Part shown: in pieces, positions 53,000-62,651 of the stretch
How positions within the stretch are numbered: position 1 is the first letter of the stretch
Layout: every line of letters begins with the position of its first letter
NCBI RefSeq assembly: GCF_036227205.1
Contig: NZ_CP109442.1
Coordinates: 6,076,001-6,140,000 of the forward strand
Direction of reading: 5' to 3'
DNA: 64,000 nucleotides
Source of the DNA: Amycolatopsis sp. NBC_01480
Lineage (GTDB): Bacteria > Actinomycetota > Actinomycetes > Mycobacteriales > Pseudonocardiaceae
Position numbers and translations under genes: made by a program
Notes under the pieces: generated by a model
What the model saw: only the letters and a program-made list of their open reading frames with translations
The model's database searches: none
Told to the model about the DNA's origin: nothing

Positions 53000-53497
53000 G
53001 TGCCCACCCGACGACGTCCCTCGACGGAGGCCGAGGCCGCCGCGCTCGCGTCCGGAATACGCCTGCGCATCATCCGGTTGACCTCCTTCGAGGCCATGAC
53101 CAACAAGGAGCTGGCCGAGCGGCTCGGCCGCGACCCGGCGACCACGCTGCACCACGTGCGCAGGCTGGTGGACACAGGTTTCCTCGCCCCGCAGGAGCCG
53201 CGCCGGGGCACGCGCGGCGCGAAGGAGATCCCGTACCTCTCGACCGGGCTGTCCTGGCTGCTCGACAACAGCGCCGCGCCGGTCGGCCAGGCGATGCTCG
53301 AGGCCTACCTGGCCGAATTCGCCGAGGCCGAGCCGGGCGAGGTGGACTCCTCGCGGCTCGTCTTCCAGGTCCCGCCCCCGGACGTCGAGGAGTTCAAGGA
53401 GCGGCTCGGCGAGCTGCTGGAGGAGTTCCGCCACCGCCCCGACGCACCGGGCCAGGGACGCACCGCGGTCTACGTTTCGATCTATCCGAGCAGGTAA
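53000..53497 (+). CDS. winged helix-turn-helix (ArsR-type) transcriptional regulator
   Basis: A 165-residue regulator. The N-terminal winged helix (about 12-85) reads IRLRIIRLTSFEAMTNKELA, then ERLGRDPATTLHHVRRLVDT (recognition helix) and GFLAPQEPRRGTRGAKEIPY (wing). The C-terminal half (from about residue 95) is helical and acidic and could bind ligand or dimerise. No cysteine metal site typical of ArsR metal sensors is present, so an organic ligand is more likely. The gene is divergent from an MFS exporter, with a perfect palindrome between them, so it probably represses both genes. GTG start, likely leaderless. Confidence 0.88.
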   Translation: MPTRRRPSTEAEAAALASGIRLRIIRLTSFEAMTNKELAERLGRDPATTLHHVRRLVDTGFLAPQEPRRGTRGAKEIPYLSTGLSWLLDNSAAPVGQAMLEAYLAEFAEAEPGEVDSSRLVFQVPPPDVEEFKERLGELLEEFRHRPDAPGQGRTAVYVSIYPSR

Positions 53498-53540
53498 ACC
53501 ACTCGGCCCCCGCGGGGAATCGTGGGAGCATGGAGGCACG

Positions 53541-54974
<1,434 letters not shown>

Positions 54975-55028
54975 CGCGTCCTCCGTAGTGTGCGGCTGAA
55001 TCCGGCCGCGCACTACGGAGGTGAGCTG

Positions 55029-56027
55029 GTGCGTGTCGTCCTTGCTGCGACGGCGTTTCTCCTGCTGATCGGCGCCCTGCCCGCCTCGGCCGCGGCACTG
55101 CCCGCGCCCGAAACGCTGTGCCGGGTGACCGATCCGCGGATCACCGAGCTTTCCGGGCTGGTCTCCGACGGCACCCACTGGTACGCGATCAACGACGGCG
55201 GCACCAAGGTCCAGGTGTACGTGCTGGACCGGTCGTGCGCGGTGCAGAAGGTGCTGTCGGCGAGCGCTGATCCGTACGACGTCGAGGACCTCGCCCGCGC
55301 GGCCGACGGAACGTTGTGGCTCTCGGACACCGGTGACAACAGCAACAAACGGGCCACCGTCGCGCTGCTGGAGCTGAAGCCGTCCGGGGGAAGCGTGACG
55401 CTGCACCGGCTGACCTACCCGGATGGGCCGCACGACACCGAAGCCCTGCTGCTCGACCGGTCCGGCACGCCGTACCTGATCACCAAGGACATCCTGGGCG
55501 ACGCGAAGGTGTACCGCCCGAACGGCCCGCTCGCGACACCCGGCCCGACTCCGCTGGAGCAGGTCGGCACGGTCACCATCCACAGCACGGACACGAAGGG
55601 CGGCCCGGTGGGCGCCTTCGGCTCGGTGCTGGTGACGGGCGGAGCGACCAACGCCGACGGCACCGTGGTCGCGCTGCGCACGTACACCGACGCTTACCTG
55701 TACGCGGCTCCGGACGGCGATGTCGCCGCGGCGCTGAAGGGCAGTCCCGTCCGGGTGCCCCTGGCGGGGGAGAAACAGGGCGAGGCGATGGCTTTCGAGC
55801 CTGACGGCAGCCTGTTGTCGGCCGGGGAAGGGGTTGGCCAGCCCGTTCGCTCGGTGAAGAACGCCGTCTCGCTGGTTTCCGCGGCCGGTGGCTCACCTGC
55901 CGGGGCGCCCCAGGCCGCGGCCGATTCTTCGCCCGGCGGGGGAGTTCCGGCTCTGCCCGCCGCGGTGCTGGCGGTCGTGGTGGTCTTCGGCGGCTGGCTG
56001 CTGCTGCGCAAGCTGCGCCGCCGCTGA
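55029..56027 (+). CDS. secreted beta-propeller-like protein with C-terminal membrane anchor
   Basis: A 332-residue protein with a signal peptide (VVLAATAFLLLIGALPASAA, cleavage about residue 22-25). A domain of about 230 residues repeats strands such as ITELSGLVSDGTHWYAINDG, YDVEDLARAADGTLWLSDTG and DTEALLLDRSGTPYLITKDI, like esterase/SdiA-type propellers. A low-complexity Gly/Ala/Pro linker (about 280-305), one membrane helix (about 306-325) and a basic tail follow, so it is displayed on the outer face of the membrane. The GTG has GGAGGT 7 nt upstream; an upstream in-frame ATG is unlikely. Function is unknown. It is downstream of hflX with 54 bp between. Confidence 0.8.
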   Translation: MRVVLAATAFLLLIGALPASAAALPAPETLCRVTDPRITELSGLVSDGTHWYAINDGGTKVQVYVLDRSCAVQKVLSASADPYDVEDLARAADGTLWLSDTGDNSNKRATVALLELKPSGGSVTLHRLTYPDGPHDTEALLLDRSGTPYLITKDILGDAKVYRPNGPLATPGPTPLEQVGTVTIHSTDTKGGPVGAFGSVLVTGGATNADGTVVALRTYTDAYLYAAPDGDVAAALKGSPVRVPLAGEKQGEAMAFEPDGSLLSAGEGVGQPVRSVKNAVSLVSAAGGSPAGAPQAAADSSPGGGVPALPAAVLAVVVVFGGWLLLRKLRRR

Positions 56028-56249
56028 CGTCGTTCGCCGCTGACTTCGTTCGGCGCCGGTTCTGTCCACTGAGGACAACCGGCCCGTCGGCGGTCGGCCG
56101 TGCGTTCCACGATGGCTTGACGCGGCGGCCCCGGCGCCGTCCCCCAGAGACGGGCGCCGGTTCCGGCCGCACCTCCGTCCCGCGGGCGCGAACGAGGCCG
56201 GGCTGCTCGTCGTCACCGCGTGGCCGGAGGCCTGCTTCGAAAAGCGCTG

Positions 56250-56966
56250 TCAGAGGCGGCGCAGGACCGCGACGACCTTGCCCAGGATCGTGGCGTCGTC
56301 GCCGGGGATCGGTTCGTACGCGTCGTTGTGCGGCATCAGCCAGATGTGGCCGTCCTTGCGCTTGAACGTCTTCACCGTGGCCTCGCCGTCGATCATCGCC
56401 GCGACGATCTCGCCGTTGTCGGCCGTCGGCTGCTGGCGGACGACCACCCAGTCGCCGTTGGTGATGGCCGCGTCGACCATCGAATCGCCGGTGACGCTCA
56501 GCAGGAACAGCTCGCCCTCGCCGACGATTTCGCGCGGCAGCGGGAAAACGTCCTCGATGGCCTGTTCCGCCAGCACCGGCCCGCCCGCGGCGATCCGGCC
56601 CACCAGCGGCACGTACGCCGCCTTCGGCATGGACGGCTGCTGGTCGATGTCGATGCCCATCGGGTTGTCGTCGGTGGTCGACAGCACGCCGACCGCGCGC
56701 GGGCGGTTCGCGTCCCGGCGCAGATAACCCTTGCGCTGCAACGCGCGCAGCTGGTGCGACACCGAGGAGGTCGAGGTGAGCCCGACCGCCTCGCCGATCT
56801 CCCGGACGCTCGGCGGGTAGCCGAACCGGCTCACCCAGGTCCGGATCACGTCCAGCACCTGCTGCTGACGCACGGTGAGCGTCTCGTCCACGTCGTAGAC
56901 CTCGGGAAGGGCGCTCACCTTGCCCGGGCCACCGGGCGTGGTGCCCGCCTTGCTCTCCTTGGCCAC
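56250..56966 (-). CDS. lexA: SOS repressor LexA
   Basis: A 238-residue LexA. The winged helix-turn-helix (about 30-90) carries [20 protein letters not shown] and [20 protein letters not shown]. The self-cleavage site is A127-G128 in GRIAAGGP; the catalytic dyad is S162 (TGDSM) and K199 (ATVKTF). It represses genes with TCGAAC-N4-GTTCGA boxes and is cleaved on RecA filaments. GTG at 56966 is chosen for the GGAGGAT site 8 nt upstream; a longer frame to 57035 is Arg/Gly-rich. Its own box (57117-57132) and a leader hairpin (57061-57081) lie upstream, giving autoregulation. Confidence 0.97.
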   Translation of the reverse strand: MAKESKAGTTPGGPGKVSALPEVYDVDETLTVRQQQVLDVIRTWVSRFGYPPSVREIGEAVGLTSTSSVSHQLRALQRKGYLRRDANRPRAVGVLSTTDDNPMGIDIDQQPSMPKAAYVPLVGRIAAGGPVLAEQAIEDVFPLPREIVGEGELFLLSVTGDSMVDAAITNGDWVVVRQQPTADNGEIVAAMIDGEATVKTFKRKDGHIWLMPHNDAYEPIPGDDATILGKVVAVLRRL

Positions 56967-57060
56967 TGCGTATCCTCCAGCCGTCCCACGGCCGCCTTGG
57001 GGGCGGCCGCGCGTTCCGCGTGCGCCGGCCGGCACCCGCTGCTGCGGGCACGCTCGCCGA

Positions 57061-57081
57061 CGACATCTGCCCGGCAGATGT
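57061..57081. promoter_or_regulatory. 10-bp inverted repeat in the lexA leader
   Basis: GACATCTGCC (57061-57070), one base, GGCAGATGTC (57072-57081): perfect arms. It lies between the predicted -10 of lexA (TAACGT on the minus strand, 57092-57097) and the lexA start. It could be a leader hairpin or a protein site. Confidence 0.55.
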
Positions 57082-57116
57082 CCTGGTGACCGACGTTAGC
57101 CGTCAGTAACGACGAT

Positions 57117-57132
57117 TTCAAACATCTGTTCG
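57117..57132. promoter_or_regulatory. LexA box of lexA
   Basis: TCAAACATCTGTTCGA differs from TCGAAC-N4-GTTCGA in one base. It lies at the -35 region of the lexA promoter (minus-strand -10 TAACGT at 57092-57097). Confidence 0.85.
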
Positions 57133-57156
57133 ATCGACACGCCGTGTCCTCTCGAT

Positions 57157-57179
57157 TTTGTCGGTGCGGGGTGGTAGAC
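57157..57179 (+). promoter_or_regulatory. PafBC/RecA_NDp-type promoter of the LysM gene
   Basis: TTGTCGGTG (57157-57165) is an exact match, followed by 8 nt and TAGACC (57174-57179), which keeps TA but has C instead of the final T. A LexA box lies 19 bp downstream, so both damage-response branches may control the gene. Confidence 0.68.
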
Positions 57180-57197
57180 CTTCGCACGGGCGTTCGA

Positions 57198-57213
57198 TAG
57201 AACGCCTGTTCGA
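57198..57213. promoter_or_regulatory. LexA box of the LysM gene
   Basis: TAGAACGCCTGTTCGA differs from TCGAAC-N4-GTTCGA in one position. It lies just downstream of the predicted transcription start of the LysM gene. Confidence 0.83.
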
Positions 57214-57292
57214 CCTCAGTCCCATCGGCGCCGGTGAGAGCGCCGCGTGGGGCCGGGACCGAACCGAGCAGCAGGTCACGAGGAGGTTCGCC

Positions 57293-57799
57293 ATGTCGAT
57301 CCTGGCCGACCGCGGGCTGGTCCGCCCGCTTCGCCCCGTCCGTCAGGTCGCCCCTGCCCGCCGCGACACCGTGCCGGGCCCGTCCGCCCCGGCGCGAGTG
57401 GCGCGCGAGCGCCGCGGCGAGCCGCTGCGGCCGCCGACCCGCGCGCGTGTCGTCGCGGGCCGCAAGGGCACCGCCGCCGCGTGCGCCGAGGCGCGCCGCC
57501 CCGCCGTCCGCTGGCCGTGGCTGCTCGCCATCGCCGCCGCTGCCTGCCTGGTGGTCACCGCCCTGGGTGTCTTCGGCGCGGGCACACCGGGTGCCGCGGT
57601 CCCGTCCCGCACGGCCTCGGTCTCGGTCGAACAGGGCGACACCCTGTCCGCGATCGCCGCCCGCTTCGCCCCCGGCAGCGACCAAGACGCCGTGGTGACC
57701 CGCATCAAACAACTCAACAACCTCGACGGCGCCGTCCTGACCCCAGGCCTGCCCCTCACGGTCCCGATCGCCGGCGACGGCACCGGTCTGGGCTCCTGA
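57293..57799 (+). CDS. LysM-domain membrane protein, SOS cell-division inhibitor-like (ChiZ/YneA type)
   Basis: A 168-residue protein: a basic, Pro-rich cytoplasmic N-terminus (about 70 residues), one membrane helix (about 74-94, PWLLAIAAAACLVVTALGVF), and an external LysM domain (about 107-159; VSVEQGDTLSAIAARFAPGS and LNNLDGAVLTPGLPLTVP). Such LysM proteins sit divergent to lexA throughout actinobacteria; Rv2719c (ChiZ) in M. tuberculosis and the DivS/YneA group delay division during DNA damage. The N-terminus here is longer than usual. An AGGAGG site precedes the ATG. Both a LexA box and a PafBC-type promoter lie upstream, so strong damage induction is predicted. Confidence 0.88.
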   Translation: MSILADRGLVRPLRPVRQVAPARRDTVPGPSAPARVARERRGEPLRPPTRARVVAGRKGTAAACAEARRPAVRWPWLLAIAAAACLVVTALGVFGAGTPGAAVPSRTASVSVEQGDTLSAIAARFAPGSDQDAVVTRIKQLNNLDGAVLTPGLPLTVPIAGDGTGLGS

Positions 57800-58509
57800 C
57801 TTTCCCGCCTCCGCAACCACGCGGCGGCTGCAGCGAATGCGGCGGTTTGCAGTGGATGCGCACGGGTGTGGGCTGTGGGCTGATCTGGGTGGACCGGAGG
57901 CGTGGGCTTATCGGCCGCATGCCATCGCCGCCGTCGTGGCGGCGAAGGCGGCCAGTGGCGCGAAGGTGGCCGGTGGAGGAGAAAGGTTGCCATGGTGCGA
58001 GCAGCTGTGCTGAACGTGGCCTGGCGGTGGAGCTGGGTCAGGCGACCGGTGCAGGCCAGCCCAGCGCTTGGCAGCGACACGAGTCCGGTGACCGACGCGG
58101 GCGGGCCCTGCACTCGGTGCGAGCGAGTCCGGCGCTCGGTGCAAGTGAGCCGGGCGCTTGGTGGACGTCGGCGACGCTCCGGATGACTACCCGGACTGGA
58201 CCACTTGGGTCGGCCCGGACCTCTCGAGTCCCGGCGTGTCTCCCTGAGTCGAGTTGATCGTGTCTTCTCTGGGGCAGGTTGATGGAGTCGGGTTGATGCC
58301 CGCCGCTCCGCGGTCCCGGCCCCGGCGCAGCCCGGGACGCCTCGTGCTCCCGCTCTGAGTCGTAGTCGCTTGCTGTTTCAGTGGCCCTGACGCGGCACCC
58401 CGTGACAGCCCGGATCGGCCTGTTCACCGGCCAGGTCCAGCCGTCGTCACCCTGTGGGGTCCTTCTTGCTTCGCCGCTTGCGCCCGGCTCCGGGGAGATC
58501 TATGGTCAG

Positions 58510-58525
58510 CCCCTATATCTAGTAG
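58510..58525. promoter_or_regulatory. NrdR-box-like sequence
   Basis: CCCCTATATCTAGTAG matches 11 of 16 positions of the NrdR consensus ACACTATATATAGTGT, including the central CTATAT-TAGT. A second, weak candidate may lie around 58527-58543. NrdR normally binds paired boxes and represses ribonucleotide reductase genes including its own. Confidence 0.5.
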
Positions 58526-58540
58526 TTACACCGCTGTAGT

Positions 58541-58613
58541 TGGTCCACAGGTAGGGGTAGACTCGGTAGCAGTTGTCCACAGCTGACCGGCGTTCACCCA
58601 CCGGCTGTCCACA
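58541..58613. promoter_or_regulatory. cluster of three DnaA-box-like sequences
   Basis: TGGTCCACA (58541-58549, one mismatch), TTGTCCACA (58573-58581, perfect to the actinobacterial DnaA box) and CTGTCCACA (58605-58613, one mismatch), all on the same strand at a regular 32-bp spacing. They lie about 115-190 bp before nrdR. Confidence 0.6.
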
Positions 58614-58727
58614 TGTCGATCACCAGGCACGGGGCCGTGCGGGGGGATCGGGGCCCAGGCCGTAGCGTGGCGGCAGGGGCCGGGCGGCGAAGGAATCGGC
58701 CGGTGCGGAGGGGAAGGTGATCGGCGG

Positions 58728-59219
58728 ATGAGGTGCCCGTTCTGCCGGCATGCGGACTCTCGGGTGGTCGACTCCCGAGAGGTGGATGAGGGTCAGGCGA
58801 TCCGGCGGCGGCGCTCGTGCGCGCAGTGCGGCCGGCGCTTCACCACGTCGGAGACGATGGTGCTGGCCGTCGTCAAGCGGTCCGGCGTCACCGAGCAGTT
58901 CAGCCGGGACAAGGTCGTGAACGGCGTCCGCCGGGCGTGCCAGGGCCGGCCGGTCGACGACGACGCGCTGCAGAAGCTCGCGCAGCGCGTGGAGGAGTCG
59001 ATCCGCTCCGCCGGGCTGGCGGAGATCCCGAGTCACGAGGTCGGCCTGGCGATCCTGGGCCCGCTGCGTGAGCTCGACGGGGTCGCGTACCTCCGGTTCG
59101 CCAGCGTCTACCGCTCGTTCTCCTCGGTCGAGGACTTCGAGAAGGAGATCTCCGACCTGCGTCAGGCCATGGCGGGTGCTGCTGCGGAAGAAGAAGGCGA
59201 GCGCGCCGAAGGCGATTGA
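58728..59219 (+). CDS. nrdR: transcriptional repressor NrdR
   Basis: A 163-residue nucleotide-sensing repressor of ribonucleotide reductase genes. The N-terminal zinc ribbon uses C3, C6, C31 and C34 (MRCPFC, SCAQCG), with [17 protein letters not shown] as DNA-binding surface. The ATP-cone (about 49-139) shows [20 protein letters not shown] and later [15 protein letters not shown] short acidic tail follows. The ATG is well placed (AAGGTGATCGGCGG just upstream, GAAGG). nrdJ starts 40 bp later, so this is an nrdR-nrdJ operon as in Streptomyces. Confidence 0.97.
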   Translation: MRCPFCRHADSRVVDSREVDEGQAIRRRRSCAQCGRRFTTSETMVLAVVKRSGVTEQFSRDKVVNGVRRACQGRPVDDDALQKLAQRVEESIRSAGLAEIPSHEVGLAILGPLRELDGVAYLRFASVYRSFSSVEDFEKEISDLRQAMAGAAAEEEGERAEGD

Positions 59220-59259
59220 AAGTCGCCGGCTGCGCGCGGGAGTAAGGGGACGAGACCCG

Positions 59260-62076
59260 ATGACCGAAACCGTGGGAACCGGCGCAGCGACGACCGGGCG
59301 GAGCAAGAAGAAGTCCGGTGGCGGCGGGCTGACCGTCGAGCGGGTCTTCACCACCGACGGCGTGCACCCGTACGACGAAGTCGCCTGGGAGCAGCGCGAC
59401 GTCGTGATGACCAACTGGCGCGACGGCAGCGTGAACTTCGAGCAGCGCGGGGTCGAGTTCCCCGAGTCCTGGTCGGTCAACGCCACCAACATCGTCACCA
59501 GCAAGTACTTCCGCGGCGCGGTCGGCTCGCCGCAGCGCGAGAGCAGCCTCAAGCAGCTCATCGACCGCGTGGTGAAGACCTACGTCAAGGCCGCGGCCGA
59601 GCACTCCTACTTCGCTACGCCGGCCGACCTCGAGGTCTTCGAGCACGAGCTCACCTGGATGCTGCTGCACCAGGTCTTCAGCTTCAACTCGCCGGTCTGG
59701 TTCAACGTCGGCACGGCGTCGAAGCAGCAGGTGTCCGCCTGCTTCATCCTCGCCGTCGACGACACGATGGAGTCGATCCTCAACTGGTACCGCGAGGAGG
59801 GCCTGATCTTCAAGGGCGGCTCCGGCGCGGGCCTCAACCTCTCCCGCATCCGCTCCTCGAAGGAACTGCTGACTTCCGGCGGCACCGCGTCCGGCCCGGT
59901 GTCGTTCATGCGCGGCGCCGACGCGTCCGCGGGCACGATCAAGTCCGGCGGCGCCACGCGGCGCGCGGCGAAGATGGTCGTGCTCGACGTCGACCACCCG
60001 GACATCGAGGAGTTCATCCAGACCAAGGCGCGTGAAGAGGCGAAGATCAGGGTCCTGCGCGACGCCGGGTTCGACATGGACCTCTCCGGCGCCGACATCT
60101 CCTCGGTGCAGTACCAGAACGCGAACAATTCGGTCCGCGTCTCCGACGAGTTCATGCAGGCGGTCGAGACCGAGGGGCAGTTCGCCCTGCGCGCCCGGCT
60201 CACCGGCGAGGAGATCGAGCGCCTCGACGCGAAGAAGCTGTTCCGCACCATGGCGCAGGCGGCGTGGGAGTGCGCCGACCCCGGCATCCAGTACGACGGC
60301 ACGATCAACGACTGGCACACCTGCCCGGAGTCCGGCCGGATCACCGCGTCCAACCCGTGCAGCGAGTACATGCACCTGGACAACTCCAGCTGCAACCTGG
60401 CGTCGCTGAACCTGCTGAAGTTCGTCTCGGCCGAGGGCACCTTCGACGCGCCGCTGTTCGCGAAGGCCGTCGAGTTCGTCATCACCGCGATGGACGTCTC
60501 GATCTGCTTCGCCGACTTCCCGACCGAGCCGATCGGCGAGACCACCCGCAAGTTCCGCCAGCTGGGCATCGGGTACGCGAACCTCGGCGCCCTGCTGATG
60601 GCGCTGGGCCACGCGTACGACTCCGAAGGCGGCCGCGCGCTCGCGGCGTCGATCACCTCGCTGATGACCGGGGTGTCCTACCGGCGTTCGGCCGAGCTGG
60701 CCAAGGCCGTCGGCCCGTACGAGGGTTACGCCCGCAACGCCGAGGCGCACCAGCGCGTGATGCGCAAGCACGCGGCGGCGAACGAGCTGGTCCGCACGCA
60801 CCACTCGAACGACGCTGCGGTCCGCGCGCTGGCGAGCGAGGAATGGCGGCGCGGCAACGAATTGGGCGAGCGGCACGGCTGGCGCAACGCGCAGGCCTCG
60901 GTGCTCGCGCCCACCGGCACCATCGGCTTCATGATGGACTGCGACACCACGGGCATCGAGCCGGACTTCTCGTTGGTGAAGTTCAAGAAGCTGGTCGGCG
61001 GCGGCTCGATGCAGATCGTCAACCAGACGGTGCCGCGCGCGCTCCAGGTGCTGGGCTACCAGGAGGAGCAGATCGAGGCGATCGTCGAGTACGTGGCGCA
61101 GCGCGGCCACGTGGTCGACGCGCCGGGCCTGCGCCCCGAGCACTACGAGGTGTTCGACTGCGCGGTCGGCGAGCGCTCCATCGCGCCGATGGGCCACGTC
61201 CGGATGATGGCCGCGGTGCAGCCGTTCCTGTCCGGCGCCATCTCCAAGACGGTGAACATGCCGGAGTCGGCCACCGTCGAAGAGGTCGAGGAGATCTACT
61301 TCCAGGGCTGGAAGCTGGGCCTCAAGGCGCTCGCCATCTACCGCGACAACTGCAAGGTCGGCCAGCCGCTCTCCACCGGCAAGAAGAAGGAGGAGGCGGC
61401 CGAGACCGAGGCCGGGAAGGTCGTCGAGTACCGCCCGGTGCGCCGCCGCCTGCCGAAGAAGCGCCCGAGCCAGACGGTGTCCTTCACCGTCGGCGGAGCC
61501 GAGGGCTACCTGCACGCCGGCTCGTACCCGGACGACGGCCTCGGCGAGATCTTCGTCAAGCTCGGCAAGCAGGGCTCCACCCTGTCGGGCGTGATGGACG
61601 CCTTCTCGATGTCGATCTCGGTGGGCCTGCAGTACGGCATCCCGCTGGAGTTCTACGTCTCGAAGTTCTCCAACCTGCGTTTCGAGCCGGCGGGCATGAC
61701 CGACGACCCGGACATCCGGATCGCCACCAGCGTGATGGACTACCTGTTCCGCCGCCTGGCCCTGGACTACCTGCCGTACGAAAAGCGTTCACAGCTCGGC
61801 ATCTTCACCGCCGACGAGCGCTCGGCCGAGGTCGAGGCGAGCTACGGCGGGCAGAGCGTGGACGTGGAAGCCTTGCGCTCCAGCGTCGAATCCTCGACGG
61901 CGGCGTCCACTTCGGACTCTTCCCCGCGTGAGGTCCAGAGCACGGCCGAGCTGATGGAACTCCACCTGGGCAAGGCCGCGGACGCGCCGCTGTGCATGAC
62001 CTGCGGCACCAAGATGCGTCCCGCGGGCTCCTGCTACGCCTGCGAAGGCTGCGGCGCCACCTCGGGTTGCAGCTGA
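59260..62076 (+). CDS. nrdJ: adenosylcobalamin-dependent (class II) ribonucleoside-diphosphate reductase
   Basis: A 938-residue class II reductase making deoxyribonucleotides with B12 as radical source, independent of oxygen. C161 (QVSACFILAVD) is an active-site cysteine and the NPCSE loop is residues 365-369 (N365, C367, E369). The B12/substrate barrel continues with SGGTASGPVSFMRGADASAG and VLAPTGTIGFMMDCDTTGIE. The C-terminus has the redox/zinc cluster CMTCGTKM and CYACEGCG. An ATG with AGGGGACGAG upstream is used; a long upstream open frame overlapping nrdR is not coding. No B12 riboswitch precedes it, as expected for the B12-dependent enzyme. Confidence 0.97.
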   Translation: MTETVGTGAATTGRSKKKSGGGGLTVERVFTTDGVHPYDEVAWEQRDVVMTNWRDGSVNFEQRGVEFPESWSVNATNIVTSKYFRGAVGSPQRESSLKQLIDRVVKTYVKAAAEHSYFATPADLEVFEHELTWMLLHQVFSFNSPVWFNVGTASKQQVSACFILAVDDTMESILNWYREEGLIFKGGSGAGLNLSRIRSSKELLTSGGTASGPVSFMRGADASAGTIKSGGATRRAAKMVVLDVDHPDIEEFIQTKAREEAKIRVLRDAGFDMDLSGADISSVQYQNANNSVRVSDEFMQAVETEGQFALRARLTGEEIERLDAKKLFRTMAQAAWECADPGIQYDGTINDWHTCPESGRITASNPCSEYMHLDNSSCNLASLNLLKFVSAEGTFDAPLFAKAVEFVITAMDVSICFADFPTEPIGETTRKFRQLGIGYANLGALLMALGHAYDSEGGRALAASITSLMTGVSYRRSAELAKAVGPYEGYARNAEAHQRVMRKHAAANELVRTHHSNDAAVRALASEEWRRGNELGERHGWRNAQASVLAPTGTIGFMMDCDTTGIEPDFSLVKFKKLVGGGSMQIVNQTVPRALQVLGYQEEQIEAIVEYVAQRGHVVDAPGLRPEHYEVFDCAVGERSIAPMGHVRMMAAVQPFLSGAISKTVNMPESATVEEVEEIYFQGWKLGLKALAIYRDNCKVGQPLSTGKKKEEAAETEAGKVVEYRPVRRRLPKKRPSQTVSFTVGGAEGYLHAGSYPDDGLGEIFVKLGKQGSTLSGVMDAFSMSISVGLQYGIPLEFYVSKFSNLRFEPAGMTDDPDIRIATSVMDYLFRRLALDYLPYEKRSQLGIFTADERSAEVEASYGGQSVDVEALRSSVESSTAASTSDSSPREVQSTAELMELHLGKAADAPLCMTCGTKMRPAGSCYACEGCGATSGCS

Positions 62077-62111
62077 GCGTGAGCACCTGCGATAGGTGAA
62101 CTGGCTGGTCG

Positions 62112-62141
62112 GAGCCGGGGCGGCGGTTGCTGCCCCGGCTC
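62112..62141 (+). terminator. hairpin after nrdJ
   Basis: GAGCCGGGGC (62112-62121) pairs perfectly with GCCCCGGCTC (62132-62141) across a 10-nt loop. There is no T-run, but it insulates the toxin-antitoxin pair downstream. Confidence 0.7.
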
Positions 62142-62165
62142 TGTCATGTCCGCTCAACGCGCCTC

Positions 62166-62193
62166 CAAGTACGTCACGTACTTGACGTACTTG
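62166..62193. promoter_or_regulatory. operator palindrome of the toxin-antitoxin operon
   Basis: CAAGTACGTCA (62166-62176), six bases, TGACGTACTTG (62183-62193): perfect 11-bp arms, 42 bp before the antitoxin ATG. The repeated GTACGT/ACGTAC units could hold two antitoxin dimers, typical of autoregulated toxin-antitoxin loci. Confidence 0.85.
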
Positions 62194-62234
62194 CGGGGAG
62201 GGGGCATCCTGGTGAGGATCACCGGGAGGCTGAC

Positions 62235-62651
62235 ATGTCTGCTGTCCACTACGACAGCTACACAGATGCGCGCGCACATCTGAAGGACTTGCTCGACGCC
62301 GCCGAGAAGGGGCGGGTCGCCACAGTCCGGCGTGACTCCGCGACCACCGCGGTGGTGGATGTCGAACGGCTACGCCACTTCCTCGCGTCGATCGTTCCCT
62401 CACACGCCCAGGTCGTCCCGGAGGCCGGTGGCTGGTCGGTGTTCATTCCGGGGCTGCCGGTGGCTGCGGACGGCTCGTCGTTCGACGAGGCGGTCGACGA
62501 GATGGTCGACGCCCTGCGGGAGTACGCGCAGGATTGGCAGGAGCGCCTGCTGGATGCCCCGAACCACCGGGACAACTGGGGATTGGTGCAGCTGATCAGC
62601 TTCAGCGACGACGGGCAACTGCGTGACTGGCTGGTCGGTGCCGCGCGGTGA
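62235..62651 (+). CDS. Phd/YefM-type antitoxin
   Basis: A 138-residue antitoxin. The N-terminal 50 residues are a Phd/YefM fold: YDSYTDARAHLKDLLDAAEK (6-25), RVATVRRDSATTAVVDVERL (27-46). The C-terminal part (about 55-138) is longer than a normal Phd tail and has a HicB-like strand-helix (GGWSVFIPGLPVAADGSSFD, DEAVDEMVDALREYAQDW). A GGGAGGC site precedes the ATG at 62235. The palindrome 42 bp upstream fits autorepression by the complex. The stop overlaps the toxin gene by four bases (GTGA), the usual toxin-antitoxin coupling. Confidence 0.87.
   Translation: MSAVHYDSYTDARAHLKDLLDAAEKGRVATVRRDSATTAVVDVERLRHFLASIVPSHAQVVPEAGGWSVFIPGLPVAADGSSFDEAVDEMVDALREYAQDWQERLLDAPNHRDNWGLVQLISFSDDGQLRDWLVGAAR

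Larger units (their letters stand above)
57800..58727. other. 928-bp gene-free stretch before nrdR
   Basis: No credible gene on either strand. 57900-58170 is full of short degenerate repeats (GGCGGCGAAGG, GTGGCGCGAAGGTGGCC, GAGTCCGGCGCTCGGTGC-like). 58200-58500 shows nothing recognisable. The last 220 bp hold an NrdR-box-like sequence and three DnaA-box-like sequences. It may encode an unannotated small RNA or be a decayed region. Confidence 0.55.

Noticed and set aside
58038..58427. 129-codon minus-strand frame in the gene-free stretch
   Set aside because: Composition is Arg/Pro/Ser-rich without a family pattern or ribosome site; codon bias does not fit.
57800..58727. B12 riboswitch before nrdR-nrdJ
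   Set aside because: No B12-box or matching hairpins were found; the operon encodes the B12-dependent enzyme, which is usually not under such a switch.
62127..62234. Upstream extension of the antitoxin frame
   Set aside because: It runs through the operator palindrome and has no ribosome site; the ATG at 62235 does.
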